64,000 nucleotides of DNA from an uncultured Verrucomicrobiales bacterium (GTDB lineage: Bacteria > Verrucomicrobiota > Verrucomicrobiia > Verrucomicrobiales > DEV007), in NCBI GenBank assembly GCA_943789025.1, contig CALSSN010000027.1, forward strand, positions 32,385-96,384, written 5' to 3'. The notes under the pieces are model-generated. The model made no database searches. It saw only the letters and a list, made by a program, of their open reading frames with translations, and was not told the DNA's origin. The stretch's first letter is position 1, and each line of letters begins with the position of its first letter. Below, piece by piece: positions 18,330 through 27,391 of this stretch. Both the position numbers and the translations under genes were made by a program.

Positions 18330-19034
18330 ATGAAAACTCAAACTTACGCAAATCCTCTCTCTGTAGCGGCCGCCGGGGAATCCGAACGCGCGCTTTTTAT
18401 CCGCCGCACTTACATGCACGTCGCCATGGCGATTCTCGGGTTCGTGGTTCTTTCCGCGGTTCTCTGGCGGATGCCAGCCGCGGTGCAGTTCTCATCATCA
18501 ATCGCTGGAAAGCCGTTGATTCTGCTCGGCGCTTGGCTCGGAATCTCGTGGTTGGCCAACTCGATGGCCTATTCCCGGACCTCCCGGGCAGTGCAGTATG
18601 GAGGACTGGCTCTCTACACGGTTCTCGTGTCGGTGATCTTTTTGCCGATGATGATGTATGCGCATTACATGCCTCAGTTCGCCGGGCAGCATCTTCTTGC
18701 CAAGGCTGCCTTCATGACCCTGAGCCTGTTTTTCGGGCTCTCGGTGGTCGCCATGGTAACGAGGAAAGACTTTTCCTTTCTGGCACCGTTCTTGATGATC
18801 GGCGGCTTTGTCGCTCTCGGTCTAATCGTCTGTGGCATGCTCTTCGGGTTTGATCTCGGTCTCTGGTTCTCAGTTGGCATGGTCGTTTTGATGGCGGGAT
18901 CGATCCTCTACACCACGTCCAGCATGGTGCATCGCTACAGCCCAGACATGTATGTGGGAGCAGCGCTCTGCCTGTTTTCCAGCATCGCGATGATGTTCTG
19001 GTACATCCTGCGGATCTTCATGCACAGGGACTGA
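18330..19034 (+). CDS. BAX inhibitor-1 / YccA family membrane protein
   Basis: 234 residues with seven predicted membrane helices after a 30-residue soluble N-terminus. Typical family segments are RRTYMHVAMAILGF at TM1 and SSMVHRYSPDMYVGAALCLF before the last helix; the latter is close to the conserved acidic-site region. Members form proton-sensitive calcium leak channels or bind proteases such as FtsH, but the bacterial role is poorly defined. It stands alone after korAB and is followed by a strong terminator. Confidence 0.85.
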   Translation: MKTQTYANPLSVAAAGESERALFIRRTYMHVAMAILGFVVLSAVLWRMPAAVQFSSSIAGKPLILLGAWLGISWLANSMAYSRTSRAVQYGGLALYTVLVSVIFLPMMMYAHYMPQFAGQHLLAKAAFMTLSLFFGLSVVAMVTRKDFSFLAPFLMIGGFVALGLIVCGMLFGFDLGLWFSVGMVVLMAGSILYTTSSMVHRYSPDMYVGAALCLFSSIAMMFWYILRIFMHRD

Positions 19035-19071
19035 CCGATTCTTTGCCGCGGGGCGGCAAGTACACTCACAG

Positions 19072-19112
19072 CCCGCGTCTCCAACCCAATAAGGTTGGGG
19101 CGCGGGTTTTTT
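19072..19112 (+). terminator. Rho-independent terminator
   Basis: CCCGCG plus CCAACC on the left pair with GGTTGG plus CGCGGG on the right around an AATAA-containing loop, followed by six T. It ends the BI-1 gene and lies between two convergent transcription units. Confidence 0.85.
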
Positions 19113-19192
19113 ATTGCCTGTGTATGGCGAGGGGGTTGCCCGCCCGGAAGGGGACGGGGTGAGCCCGCGAGGGTCCGGGTGGCCCTGTCGAT

Positions 19193-20746
19193 TCAGGCCC
19201 GGTTCCCACCAACCCGATCGGTTTCCTGAGTCAGCGTGAGGAGGCGAGTCATTGTCTGCCTCGAAAGATCCTGCCACTGGAAGCGCCATTCCCAGTTGCC
19301 CTCTGCGATCCCCGGGATGTTCATTCTGGCGTCGCTGCCCAGCCCGAGGACATCCTGGAGTGGGTAGATGGCGTAGGCGGCTTGCGAACGGGAGATTGCC
19401 GCGATGTAATCCCAGTTCAGTTCGCTGGCGTCGGTGCCGGTGTAGGCTTTGATCGTTCTGAGCTCAGCCGCGATCTGTTCGCTGCTGCGGGTCGACCCTT
19501 CTCCGGCTTTGTTTTCTGCCAGTCCCATGGTGGTGTCGTTGTCGTGGGTGCCGGTGTAGGCAACGCTGTTGATCGGGTAGTTTTCTGGGATGTAGGCTTC
19601 TGCCAGGCTGTCTTCGCCGAAGGCGAACTGCAGAACCCGCATGCCTGGAAGTCCGAAATGGTCCCGCAATGCTTCCACGTCGGGGGTAATGATCCCGAGA
19701 TCTTCGGCGATGATCGGAAGGTCGTGACCGAATTCTTCCTGCAGCGCCAGAAACAGGTCTTCGCGCGGGCCATCAACCCACCGGCCATTCATGGCGGTTT
19801 GCTCCCCGGCGGGGACTTCCCAGTAGGCGGCGAAGCCTCGGAAGTGGTCGATCCGTACCAGATCCACCCATTGCAGGATCTTCCGGAGCCGTCGGATCCA
19901 CCAGGCATAACCAGTGGTCTTATGGTATGCCCAGTCGTAGAGGGGGTTGCCCCAGAGCTGGCCGGTGGCGCTGAAGTAGTCGGGTGGCACTCCGGCCACC
20001 GCCTTGGGCGATCCCTGCGCATCGAGGAAGAAGAGTTCGCGTCCGGCCCAGACATCGGCGCTGTCATGGGCGACGAAGATGGGGATGTCTCCGATAATCG
20101 TGATCCCAAGTTCGGTCGCCCGGGTGCGCAGTGCCTGCCATTGCTGGTCAAAGAGGAATTGGAGAACCTTGGTCTCGGCGATGCCTTTTGAGAATTTCTT
20201 TGTAGCCCTCGATAAGGCCCCCGGGTCGCGCTGCGCGAGCGGGGTGGGCCAGTCATGCCAAGGCTTCAGCTCCTGGGATTCCTTGATCGCTGTGAAGAGC
20301 GCAAAATTATCGAGCCAGGAGGCCTCGTCACAACAGAAGTTTTCGAAAGCGTTCCTGAGCTGCGCGTCGGCCTTGATCCTATTGAGAAACCGCCGGCAGG
20401 CCTTTTTCAGGATAGGCGGGCGGTACCAGGTCGCCGCGCCGAAGTCGACCCGCTCGGGGTCCAGCCAGGGAATCGCCTTGAGGTCTTTTTGCGTGAGCAA
20501 GCCATCCTCGATGAGGAGGTCGAAGCCGATGAGAAGGGGATTACCTGCGAAGGTGGAGGGCGATTGGTAGGGCGAATTCCCGTAGCCGGTGGGCCCGAGG
20601 GGGAGCACCTGCCAGAGCGTCTGCCCGGCGGCAGCCATCTCTTCAAGGAAGCGGTGGGCCTGCTTTCCAATTTCACCAATACAGGAGTCTCCAGGAAGCG
20701 AAGTCGGGTGCAGGAGAATGCCGGCGGAGCGGTGGAGTGTGGGCAT
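19193..20746 (-). CDS. malQ: 4-alpha-glucanotransferase (amylomaltase)
   Basis: 517 residues from ATG 20746; a GTG 30 bases upstream is in frame but ATG gives the canonical start MPTLHRSAGILLHPTSLPG. GH77 signatures are visible: GNSPYQSPSTFAGNPLLI, WVDLVRIDHFRGFAAYW with the nucleophile Asp, IIAEDLGIITPDVEALR with the acid/base Glu, and AYTGTHDNDTTMG with the third catalytic Asp. It transfers maltodextrin segments between alpha-1,4-glucans in the cytoplasm, in glycogen or maltose metabolism. No other glycogen genes are adjacent. Length is typical. Confidence 0.95.
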   Translation of the reverse strand: MPTLHRSAGILLHPTSLPGDSCIGEIGKQAHRFLEEMAAAGQTLWQVLPLGPTGYGNSPYQSPSTFAGNPLLIGFDLLIEDGLLTQKDLKAIPWLDPERVDFGAATWYRPPILKKACRRFLNRIKADAQLRNAFENFCCDEASWLDNFALFTAIKESQELKPWHDWPTPLAQRDPGALSRATKKFSKGIAETKVLQFLFDQQWQALRTRATELGITIIGDIPIFVAHDSADVWAGRELFFLDAQGSPKAVAGVPPDYFSATGQLWGNPLYDWAYHKTTGYAWWIRRLRKILQWVDLVRIDHFRGFAAYWEVPAGEQTAMNGRWVDGPREDLFLALQEEFGHDLPIIAEDLGIITPDVEALRDHFGLPGMRVLQFAFGEDSLAEAYIPENYPINSVAYTGTHDNDTTMGLAENKAGEGSTRSSEQIAAELRTIKAYTGTDASELNWDYIAAISRSQAAYAIYPLQDVLGLGSDARMNIPGIAEGNWEWRFQWQDLSRQTMTRLLTLTQETDRVGGNRA

Positions 20747-20848
20747 GACGGGCCGAAGATAGCGAAGATTCGCCACCTGGAAAGCGTTGAAAATGCGGCC
20801 GGCCGGATCCCGGCCCGGGTGGTCGAGGTGGACGCCTCGTCGTTGATT

Positions 20849-22747
20849 TTAAAAGCGCAGTTTCAAGCCACCGAAGACGCCGAGTCCTCGCCCGGGAAAC
20901 CCAGCGACTTCATCGTAGTCCTCGTCGAACGCGTTCTCGACCCGAAAGCTGAGGTCGACGTTCTCGTGGACCGTATAGTTTCCGTAGATGCGGCCGAGAA
21001 AGTAGTCATCACCCATGATGGTCTCGAATGAGACCGGGTCGATGTCCGTGCGGTCCGCCACCCAGTATCCTCCCATACCGAGGGTCAGGCGCTCGATGGG
21101 AGTCCAGTTCAGGTCGAAGCCGAGAGTATGTTTCGGCCGCCGGAGCAGGCGATCACCGGTCGAGTCGTTGACTGCCCGAAGGTAGGTGTAGGCAAGCTGA
21201 TAGTTGAGCTGATCCGCAATGCGTCCGCTCCATTGCAGTTCCAGTCCTGAGGTCGAAGCATCTTCAAGGTTGACCACGGTGGACGGGAAGGATCCGAAGT
21301 CCGAGGTGATGAGGTCGTCGATGTCGTTCTCGAACCAGGTCAGCGCGAGGGTTCCCAGCGGCCCGAGGTCCTGTTCAATCCCCACATCCCATCCGAGCGA
21401 TTCCTCGGGCTCGAGATCCGGGTTACCGATGAAGGAACTGCTCGTAGCATGGAGCTCGAAGAAAGACGGGGCTCGGAAGGCGGATCCTGCACTGCCGCGC
21501 AGGGTGGTGCCGGTGGCTTCGATGCCATAGGCGCCGGCGACCCTCCAGGTGAGGACGTCCCCGAACGAATCGTAGTCTTCCCACCTGGCTCCTCCTGTCA
21601 GGGTGAATGCTTCGGTAATTTTGAGGCTTTGCTGGAGATAAGCAGCCACCAGTGTTTCAGTGTCATCGATCGAGCCGAAGCCGGTGTTGAGGACGCTGTT
21701 ATTTTCGAAGCCGACTCCGAACAGAGTGGTGTGCCCGGTTGTCCACTCGACGGTGTTGCGCCAGTCGAGGACGACCTTCTCGTTGTCGATCTGGCTCGAG
21801 CCGAGAGGTGGAAAATTGAAAGTGAGATTCTGGTTCAACCACCCGGCAACAAGGTGGGTATGCCAGAGGTCGTTCACGTAATGCCCGATCGAGGCGGTGA
21901 GCAGGAGAAACTCTTCTTCGTCGGAATTGTCGGGGTCGTTTTCGAAGACACTTCCCGGGGATTCAAAGTCGCGGAGGGCTCCGCGGAGAGTGAATCCGAT
22001 CTCTGTGCGGTCGGACAGGGCGTGATCGATGCGGGTGGCATAGTAGAGGTTTTCGAAGTCGTTGTTGGACCGGTCGTTGTCGGTCGTCTCCCAGCCAGCA
22101 GAAAACGAGTAGGCGGATGCGGCGGCTTCTCCCATACTGCTTAATTGGGTATGGAAGGTCCCGAATGAACCCCCGCCGAGTTGGAGCTCTCCCGAGGGGT
22201 CGCCCTCGCCACGCGGGGACCAGAGACTGATCACTCCGCCGATCGCTTCACCGCCATAGAGGGCGCTTTGCGGTCCTCGCAGGATCTCGATGGCCTGGAG
22301 GTTGTGAGTGACGGCCCCGCCGATAAAGTTGTTGGAGAAGACGTTGGAGTCACTGATCCGGATCCCATCGACGAGGAACTGGGTCTGGTTGGAATTGACC
22401 CCTCTGAGGAAAACGGAGGAGACCGATCCAGGCTGGCCGGAGGAAGCAAGGGTCACCCCGGGGACGATCTGCAGTGCCTCCCTGAAAGTTCGGATCTGGC
22501 GGGCTTTCAGTTCCTTTGCCGGGAGGAGGGTGACAGCGCTGCCGACATCCTCAGGGGAGGCAGCAAACTTGGTGGGCGTGACCACGAGGGTCTCGTTGGA
22601 CCAGTCCACGTCCGAGGGTGCAGGCTCCTCGTTGGCAGTTGCAGGGGTGGTGTCCGGGGTGGTGTTGGTCTGTGCCTGTGCGCTCACCGAAAAGGTGAAA
22701 GCAGTCAAGGCACCCAGTAGGTGTTTAATCGGTTGTGTTAGGGTCAT
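20849..22747 (-). CDS. btuB: TonB-dependent outer-membrane receptor, BtuB-like (cobalamin uptake)
   Basis: 632 residues. ATG 22747 is preceded by GGAGAC at proper spacing, which fixes the start over the open frame upstream. A signal peptide ends at SAQAQ; the TonB box ETLVVTPTK is very like that of enterobacterial BtuB; the plug domain (EALQIVPGV, FLRGVNSNQTQFLVDGIRI) spans about residues 60-170. A 22-strand barrel follows, ending in LKLRF with the C-terminal aromatic. It imports a corrinoid across the outer membrane with TonB energy. A cobalamin riboswitch lies in its leader, and tonB is just upstream on the same strand. Confidence 0.9.
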   Translation of the reverse strand: MTLTQPIKHLLGALTAFTFSVSAQAQTNTTPDTTPATANEEPAPSDVDWSNETLVVTPTKFAASPEDVGSAVTLLPAKELKARQIRTFREALQIVPGVTLASSGQPGSVSSVFLRGVNSNQTQFLVDGIRISDSNVFSNNFIGGAVTHNLQAIEILRGPQSALYGGEAIGGVISLWSPRGEGDPSGELQLGGGSFGTFHTQLSSMGEAAASAYSFSAGWETTDNDRSNNDFENLYYATRIDHALSDRTEIGFTLRGALRDFESPGSVFENDPDNSDEEEFLLLTASIGHYVNDLWHTHLVAGWLNQNLTFNFPPLGSSQIDNEKVVLDWRNTVEWTTGHTTLFGVGFENNSVLNTGFGSIDDTETLVAAYLQQSLKITEAFTLTGGARWEDYDSFGDVLTWRVAGAYGIEATGTTLRGSAGSAFRAPSFFELHATSSSFIGNPDLEPEESLGWDVGIEQDLGPLGTLALTWFENDIDDLITSDFGSFPSTVVNLEDASTSGLELQWSGRIADQLNYQLAYTYLRAVNDSTGDRLLRRPKHTLGFDLNWTPIERLTLGMGGYWVADRTDIDPVSFETIMGDDYFLGRIYGNYTVHENVDLSFRVENAFDEDYDEVAGFPGRGLGVFGGLKLRF

Positions 22748-22791
22748 GTTTTGTCTCCATAGCCAGTGCTTCGCTGGCGGTTGACGGTTGC

Positions 22792-22917
22792 TTGTCGGGC
22801 TGGCGATCCGGCTTGAAGCACGCTGGGTGGCAGAACTTCTCACGGTGGCGGCACCGCTCCAGAGTTTCACTGGATTTCCCTCTTTTGGTGCTCGTTGGTA
22901 GACGAGCTTCCCGACAA
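22792..22917 (-). promoter_or_regulatory. Cobalamin riboswitch
   Basis: On the minus strand, P1 is closed by TTGTCGGG and CCCGACAA, eight perfect pairs at the two ends. Inside is the conserved core GGGAAATCCAGTGAAACTC, then GGAGCGGTGCCGCCACCGTG, both close to the cobalamin-riboswitch consensus, and a degenerate B12 box (AGCCGGATCGCCAGCC) before the closing strand. Between the aptamer and the btuB start a small hairpin GCCAG/CTGGC sits just ahead of the GGAG ribosome-binding site, so control is probably translational. Cobalamin binding would repress receptor synthesis. Confidence 0.88.
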
Positions 22918-23014
22918 ATCCCCGGACTCTCTCCGAGGAGCGGTAGACTGGGTGGGGAAGGCAGGTTTGTCAACGGCGATCGAATCGAGAATGGCCTCGA
23001 AAAAGATCCTCGAA

Positions 23015-23863
23015 TCAGCTCGGCCGGAAGACGACGTTGACCCGGGTCGCGCTTGCAATGGCAAGCCCTTCGCGTCTGGCGGGACGGTATTTCCATCGCA
23101 GGACTCCGGAGCAGGCCGAGCGGTCGAGGGTCGGATTTCCAGAACTGCGGTGGACTTCCGCACAAGTCACCCGGCCAATTTCATCGACAGTAATCGCAAG
23201 GACGACCACCCCGCCGACGCCTCGGTTCCGGAGTGAGGTCGGGTAGGTTGGAGTGACTTTACGAATGCAGACCGGCGCCTCTACCCTGCCTTGCGGGCGA
23301 CCTGGAGGGGGCGTGGGAGGAGGGCTGGTTTGAGCGACGCTGGCTGATGCTGCAGTTTTCTCGCGGGCGGGCACGGAAGGAACCGAAGAAACCGATGGGC
23401 CGGGAGGTGTGGCAGGGAGTGGAGGAGAGGGTGGGCTGACCTCGGCAACCCGTGCGCTGACAGCCTGGCGGGAGGCGTCGGCCTTTTGGGGGATTTCTTT
23501 TCCTTCCCTCCCGGGTGGGCTCGGATCCACGACACTGAGCAGGGGGGCGGCAGGGGAGGCGGAGGCAGAGAGTAGGGGCGGCCCGGTCAGGTTCGGGGGG
23601 ATTGCAGGTCGCGTAGCGCGAGGCGGCGCGATCCGCGGTGCTGGTGGTATCTCTGCCCAGGCCTGGCCGGTTGGGCGTGCGGGTGTCGCTGCCGCCGCAT
23701 TCTGGAGAGCAGGCGCGAAAGAAATTTCCAGACTCGGGTAAGTTTCCTGGTAGAGCCCTGGATTCGAGCGCGCCGGCGCGTGCGTCCCCCACCAGATCGC
23801 GGAGAGGTGGAGCACGATCGATCCTGTGATGGAAAACAGGAAGAGTTTTTTGCGAGTGGTCAC
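23015..23863 (-). CDS. tonB: TonB energy-transducer protein
   Basis: 282 residues: a short cytoplasmic N-terminus, one membrane helix (LFLFSITGSIVLHLSAIWW), a long Pro/Ala/Ser-rich periplasmic spacer (about residues 30-200), and a TonB C-terminal domain (PTYPTSLRNRGVGGVVVLAI, then SSGNPTLDRSACSGVLRWKY). It passes proton-motive energy from ExbBD to outer-membrane receptors. ExbB and ExbD are not encoded here. Being directly upstream of the riboswitch and receptor suggests it serves that receptor, but the riboswitch lies downstream of tonB and would not itself control it. Confidence 0.88.
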   Translation of the reverse strand: MTTRKKLFLFSITGSIVLHLSAIWWGTHAPARSNPGLYQETYPSLEISFAPALQNAAAATPARPTGQAWAEIPPAPRIAPPRATRPAIPPNLTGPPLLSASASPAAPLLSVVDPSPPGREGKEIPQKADASRQAVSARVAEVSPPSPPLPATPPGPSVSSVPSVPAREKTAASASVAQTSPPPTPPPGRPQGRVEAPVCIRKVTPTYPTSLRNRGVGGVVVLAITVDEIGRVTCAEVHRSSGNPTLDRSACSGVLRWKYRPARREGLAIASATRVNVVFRPS

Positions 23864-23949
23864 GGGGTGAAAAAGTGTGCGCAGGGAGGAGAAAGAAGGT
23901 TTCGCTTACTTGGTAAAATTTGGGATTTCCTGGAATGTGCGGGTTCGGG

Positions 23950-24708
23950 TCAGGTCACAGTGATTTCGATTGTCATCGTTCTGAGTGCTTCAAGGATTTC
24001 GGGGTCGGCGTCTCGGGTGGTGACCAAGGTTTTAAGATCGCTGCATGCGGCGAAGAAAAAAGACGAACGGTGTCCGATTTTTGTTCCGTCGGCCATGAAA
24101 CAGACGTCCTCGGATGCCCGGATGACGTGCTCTTTGAAGGCTGCCTGCCTTGGGTTGCTCTCGCTGATGCCACGTTCCAGATCAAGCCCGTTCCCCGAAA
24201 AAAACATGCGGTGAATGTTGTAGCTGAGCAGAGTTTTTTTGGCTGCCTCGCCGATGAATGAACGGGAGCGGGCCTCGTAGAAGCCCCCTGTGCAGATCAG
24301 GTCGATATGGTCGCTGCCGCCCAGAGCAGAAATCACATCGTGGGAGTTAGAGATTACGGTGATAGGGAAATCCGGAAGGTACTGGGTGATCGAGAGGGCG
24401 GTGGAGCTGGCGTCGATAAAAATCGTCTCGTTCGGCTCGATCCGCTGGGCCGCGGCTTTGGCGATCTCGCTCTTTGCCTCCCGGTTGATCAGCTGGCGTT
24501 CGTTTAAGGAGAGCTCGCGGATGGCGCGGTTGGGAGGAACCGCACCGCCGTGCGTCCGCACCAGAAAGCCCTGGGTCTCGAGCATCTCGAGATCTTTGCG
24601 AAGTGTTTCGTTGGTGACGTCGAGACTGCAAGCGATGTCCTTGGTGCGCACCGATCCCTGCTCGGCAAGGGCGTTTAGAATCTGGTGGTGTCTCTCAGCG
24701 GCAAGCAT
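23950..24708 (-). CDS. DeoR-family transcriptional regulator of the microcompartment operon
   Basis: 252 residues. The N-terminal DeoR helix-turn-helix (ERHHQILNALAEQGSVRTKD, then LRKDLEMLETQGFLVRTHGG) is followed by the sugar-phosphate-sensing DeoR C-terminal domain (IFIDASSTALSI, VISNSHDVISAL, FFSGNGLDLERGISE). It is transcribed divergently from the BMC operon, the usual position for a local repressor. The likely effector is a phosphorylated deoxysugar, inferred from the family and the operon's predicted substrate. Inverted repeats in the shared 100-base intergenic region are candidate operators. Confidence 0.9.
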   Translation of the reverse strand: MLAAERHHQILNALAEQGSVRTKDIACSLDVTNETLRKDLEMLETQGFLVRTHGGAVPPNRAIRELSLNERQLINREAKSEIAKAAAQRIEPNETIFIDASSTALSITQYLPDFPITVISNSHDVISALGGSDHIDLICTGGFYEARSRSFIGEAAKKTLLSYNIHRMFFSGNGLDLERGISESNPRQAAFKEHVIRASEDVCFMADGTKIGHRSSFFFAACSDLKTLVTTRDADPEILEALRTMTIEITVT

Positions 24709-24709
24709 G

Positions 24710-24768
24710 CAATTCTTTGTTTAATTGGGTTTTTTTAGTATTTTCTTTGTTTTTTGTTGACTTGTCAA
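24710..24768. promoter_or_regulatory. Candidate operators in the DeoR/BMC divergent promoter region
   Basis: Two inverted repeats lie between the regulator and the BMC operon: CAATT-N8-AATTG (24710-24727) and TTGAC-TT-GTCAA (24757-24768). The region is A/T-rich compared with its surroundings, as expected for back-to-back promoters. Binding by the DeoR protein is inferred. Confidence 0.4.
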
Positions 24769-24807
24769 CCGAGAGGTGGAAGCATGGTGTTCACGTTGAA
24801 CTTTCCT

Positions 24808-25488
24808 ATGTCAGTTTCTCAGCAAAATAAGACTCCTCGCGCAGTGATCGAACACATGGTGCGCGAACAGGTTTACCGGGATATGGGCTTGCCCCTCACC
24901 CCGCAAGCCAAGGCACCCAATGGATTGGTGGTCAATGTCAGTGCGCGGCACTGTCACCTGACCCCGGCTGCGGTAGAGGCGTTGTTTGGGCCTGGTCATG
25001 AACTTACTCCGAAGAAATGGCTTTATCAAGAGGGCGCCTATGCCGCTGAGGAAGCGGTGACTCTGATCGGGCCGCGCAGCCGGGTGATTTCCAATCTGCG
25101 GATTCTCGGTCCCTGCCGGGAACTCAATCAGGTCGAGCTTGCCTTCACCGATGCCATCGCGCTCGGTTTTGACATCCCGCTCAAAATGTCCGGCGATGTA
25201 GCGGGCACTCCAGGCTGTATGCTGATGGGACCCAATGGTTACTTTAAGATGGACGAGGGCGTGATTCGCGCCCAACCGCACGTCCACATGCACCCGAGCG
25301 ATGCTTCTTATTACGGCGTCAAGCATCTCGATAACATGCGGATGAAAGTGCATGGCGCCTGCTCGGTGACTTTTGATGATATCGTGGTGCGGGTGGATGA
25401 AAGCTTCAGTCTTGAGGCTCACATCGACACCGACGAAGGCAATGCCTGTGGGCTCAAGCCCGAGAGTTTCTGCGAGCTCATCAAATAG
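24808..25488 (+). CDS. pduL: PduL-type phosphotransacylase of the microcompartment
   Basis: 226 residues from ATG 24808; starts at 24754 and 24784 are possible. The N-terminal amphipathic stretch (RAVIEHMVREQVYRDMG) looks like an encapsulation peptide. Zinc ligands are in SARHCHLT and in QPHVHMHPSDA, as in PduL enzymes, with the duplicated beta-barrel in between. It converts acyl-CoA and phosphate to acyl-phosphate and CoA inside the compartment, regenerating the CoA used by the aldehyde dehydrogenase; the substrate in PV compartments would be lactyl-CoA. First gene of the operon, followed by a shell gene. Confidence 0.9.
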   Translation: MSVSQQNKTPRAVIEHMVREQVYRDMGLPLTPQAKAPNGLVVNVSARHCHLTPAAVEALFGPGHELTPKKWLYQEGAYAAEEAVTLIGPRSRVISNLRILGPCRELNQVELAFTDAIALGFDIPLKMSGDVAGTPGCMLMGPNGYFKMDEGVIRAQPHVHMHPSDASYYGVKHLDNMRMKVHGACSVTFDDIVVRVDESFSLEAHIDTDEGNACGLKPESFCELIK

Positions 25489-25551
25489 CTAACTAACCAA
25501 CCAAACAACCAGCCAGAGAACAATCTCAATTAACAACAAAAAACTTAGACC

Positions 25552-25821
25552 ATGAATAAGGCCCTAGGAATGATCGAAACGAAAGGCTACGCCGGCAATG
25601 TCGAGGCAGCAGATGCCATGGCGAAAGCTGCCAACGTAGAAATTGTCAAGCAGGTGCAGATCGGTGCGGGATACCTCACCATTCTCGTCACCGGTGACGT
25701 CGGGAGCGTGAAAGCTGCCGTTGACTCCGGAGCGGAAGCGGCAGGTCGCGTAGGCGATCTTGTCAGCGCCCATGTGATCGCGCGCCCGGCGCCCGAACTT
25801 CTCAAGCAGTTCGGACTCTAA
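25552..25821 (+). CDS. Microcompartment hexameric shell protein (BMC-H), copy 1
   Basis: 89 residues, a single BMC (Pfam00936-type) domain starting MNKALGMIETKGYAGNVEAA. The pore-loop region reads QIGAGYLTILVTGDVG, and the C-terminal part VKAAVDSGAEAAGRVGDLVS is canonical. It tiles the shell facets as hexamers; the central pore is a metabolite route. The GAGY pore loop differs from the other two BMC-H proteins of this operon, so pore selectivity may differ. Confidence 0.95.
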   Translation: MNKALGMIETKGYAGNVEAADAMAKAANVEIVKQVQIGAGYLTILVTGDVGSVKAAVDSGAEAAGRVGDLVSAHVIARPAPELLKQFGL

Positions 25822-25873
25822 GTAAGCGTCCCCTCACTCACATTTTATACTGATTAATAAAGAAAGAAATATT

Positions 25874-26152
25874 ATGGCTAAACAAGCACTTGGAATTATC
25901 GAGACCGTGGGTCTCACGTCGTTGATCGAAGCCGCGGATGCGGCGATCAAAGCAGCGGATGTCACGATGACTGGATGGGACAAGATCGGATCTGGTCTCG
26001 TCTGTGCCTTCTTCACCGGTGATGTGGCAGCAGTGAAAGCTGGCGTCGATGCCGGGGCAGAAGCAGCAGCCCAAGTGGGCGAAGTCAGCTCCGTGCTCGT
26101 CATTCCCCGCCCACACGAGGACCTCGGGAAAATGGGCTCCTGGATGGCATAA
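25874..26152 (+). CDS. Microcompartment hexameric shell protein (BMC-H), copy 2
   Basis: 92 residues, single BMC domain (MAKQALGIIETVGLTSLIEA). The pore loop is KIGSGLVCAFFTGDVA, closest to PduA-type GSG pores. A Cys two residues after the loop is notable because such positions can hold metal or disulfides in other shell proteins. It follows copy 1 by 52 bases and is preceded by an AAGAAAGAAA-rich ribosome-binding region. Confidence 0.95.
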   Translation: MAKQALGIIETVGLTSLIEAADAAIKAADVTMTGWDKIGSGLVCAFFTGDVAAVKAGVDAGAEAAAQVGEVSSVLVIPRPHEDLGKMGSWMA

Positions 26153-26209
26153 GGTTCCTGCCAGGAACACACAGTTCCCGCTTACGTAGTTCATCGAAGC
26201 TCCGTCACT

Positions 26210-27391
26210 ATGCTGATACTGATCGCCAACTTGGGTTCTACCTCGTTTAAGTACCGCCTCTACCGCATGGCGGCAGCTGGTGCTGACGAGACTGTGCTCG
26301 CGTCCGGTGGTTTCGAGCGGGTGACAGATTATGCGGGAACCATCGATCAGGCACTGGCCGATCTGGTGGCGCAGGGGCACCTGGAAAGCATTGATGACAT
26401 CGACGCGGTCGGCTTCAAGACGGTGCTGGGAAGAAATCTCAGTGGCTGTGTTGAGGCGGATGAGCGGGTGATTGAGGCGTTGGAAGGGTTTCGCGAGGTC
26501 GCCCCGGCCCATAACCCGCCGTATGCTGAAGGGATTCGGCTGTTTGGCAAGACCCTTCCGAAGGCGCGCTTGGTGGCTCTCTTCGAGACCGCCTTTTACC
26601 AGTGGGTTCCCGAAGCCGCCTCCCGTTACGCGGTGCCCCGCGCATGGCATGAAGCCGGCATCCAGCGCTATGGCTTCCATGGCGCAAGCCACAAGTACGT
26701 GGCGGAGCGTTCTGCAGAGATGATGGGTCGTGACGCTGTTGCCGAAATGGTCCGTGGGCTCTACCAGAATGGCCCCAGACCGGTGGCTGGTGAACCGCTG
26801 CGAGTGGTGTCATTTCACCTCGGCGGAAGCAGCTCGGTAACCGGAATCAGGAATGGCGTCGCCATCGGAACCAGCATGGGATTTTCCCCTCAGAGTGGGC
26901 TCCCGCAGAATAACCGGGTGGGCGATCTCGACTCAGGGGCACTGCCCTTCGCGATCAAAACCCTGGGACTCACACTGGAAGAGGCCGAGAAGCAGCTCAC
27001 CCGGGAAGCGGGTCTGCTCGGCGTATCCGGCGTCAGTAATGACGTGCGTGATATCGGCGATGCGGCTGCAGAAGGAAACAAGGATGCCCAGCTCGCCCTC
27101 GAGATGCTGGCCGACTCTGCCCGCCGGTGGGCATCGAGTTTTCTCTTCGACCTCGGCGGGATCGACGCGCTGGTCTTCACCGCGGGAATCGGGGAAAACC
27201 GCGATGACCTCAGGGCAGCGATCTGCCGGGATCTGGAAGGCTTCGGCGCAGAACTTGACCCCGAAAAAAATAGCGCCTGCCGCGGGAAGGAAGCAGTGAT
27301 CAGCACCGACGCATCGCAGGTCAAGATCCTGGTCATCCCGGCCAACGAAGAACTCGTCCTGGCACGCGAAGTCGCCCGAAAAATTTCCTGA
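26210..27391 (+). CDS. ackA: Acetate kinase homologue (acyl-phosphate kinase)
   Basis: 393 residues, ASKHA fold. LIANLGSTSFKYRLYRM is phosphate loop 1, RYGFHGASHKYV contains the conserved His-Gly-x-Ser-His, VSFHLGGSSSVTGIRNG is phosphate loop 2, and LVFTAGIGENRDDLR the adenosine site. It makes ATP from the acyl-phosphate released by PduL (lactyl-phosphate in the PV pathway), giving the organic acid. LGSTSFKY and FHLGGSSSV differ slightly from canonical AckA (NxGSSSxK, HLGxGxS), fitting a specialised microcompartment kinase. It sits between two shell genes. Confidence 0.9.
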   Translation: MLILIANLGSTSFKYRLYRMAAAGADETVLASGGFERVTDYAGTIDQALADLVAQGHLESIDDIDAVGFKTVLGRNLSGCVEADERVIEALEGFREVAPAHNPPYAEGIRLFGKTLPKARLVALFETAFYQWVPEAASRYAVPRAWHEAGIQRYGFHGASHKYVAERSAEMMGRDAVAEMVRGLYQNGPRPVAGEPLRVVSFHLGGSSSVTGIRNGVAIGTSMGFSPQSGLPQNNRVGDLDSGALPFAIKTLGLTLEEAEKQLTREAGLLGVSGVSNDVRDIGDAAAEGNKDAQLALEMLADSARRWASSFLFDLGGIDALVFTAGIGENRDDLRAAICRDLEGFGAELDPEKNSACRGKEAVISTDASQVKILVIPANEELVLAREVARKIS

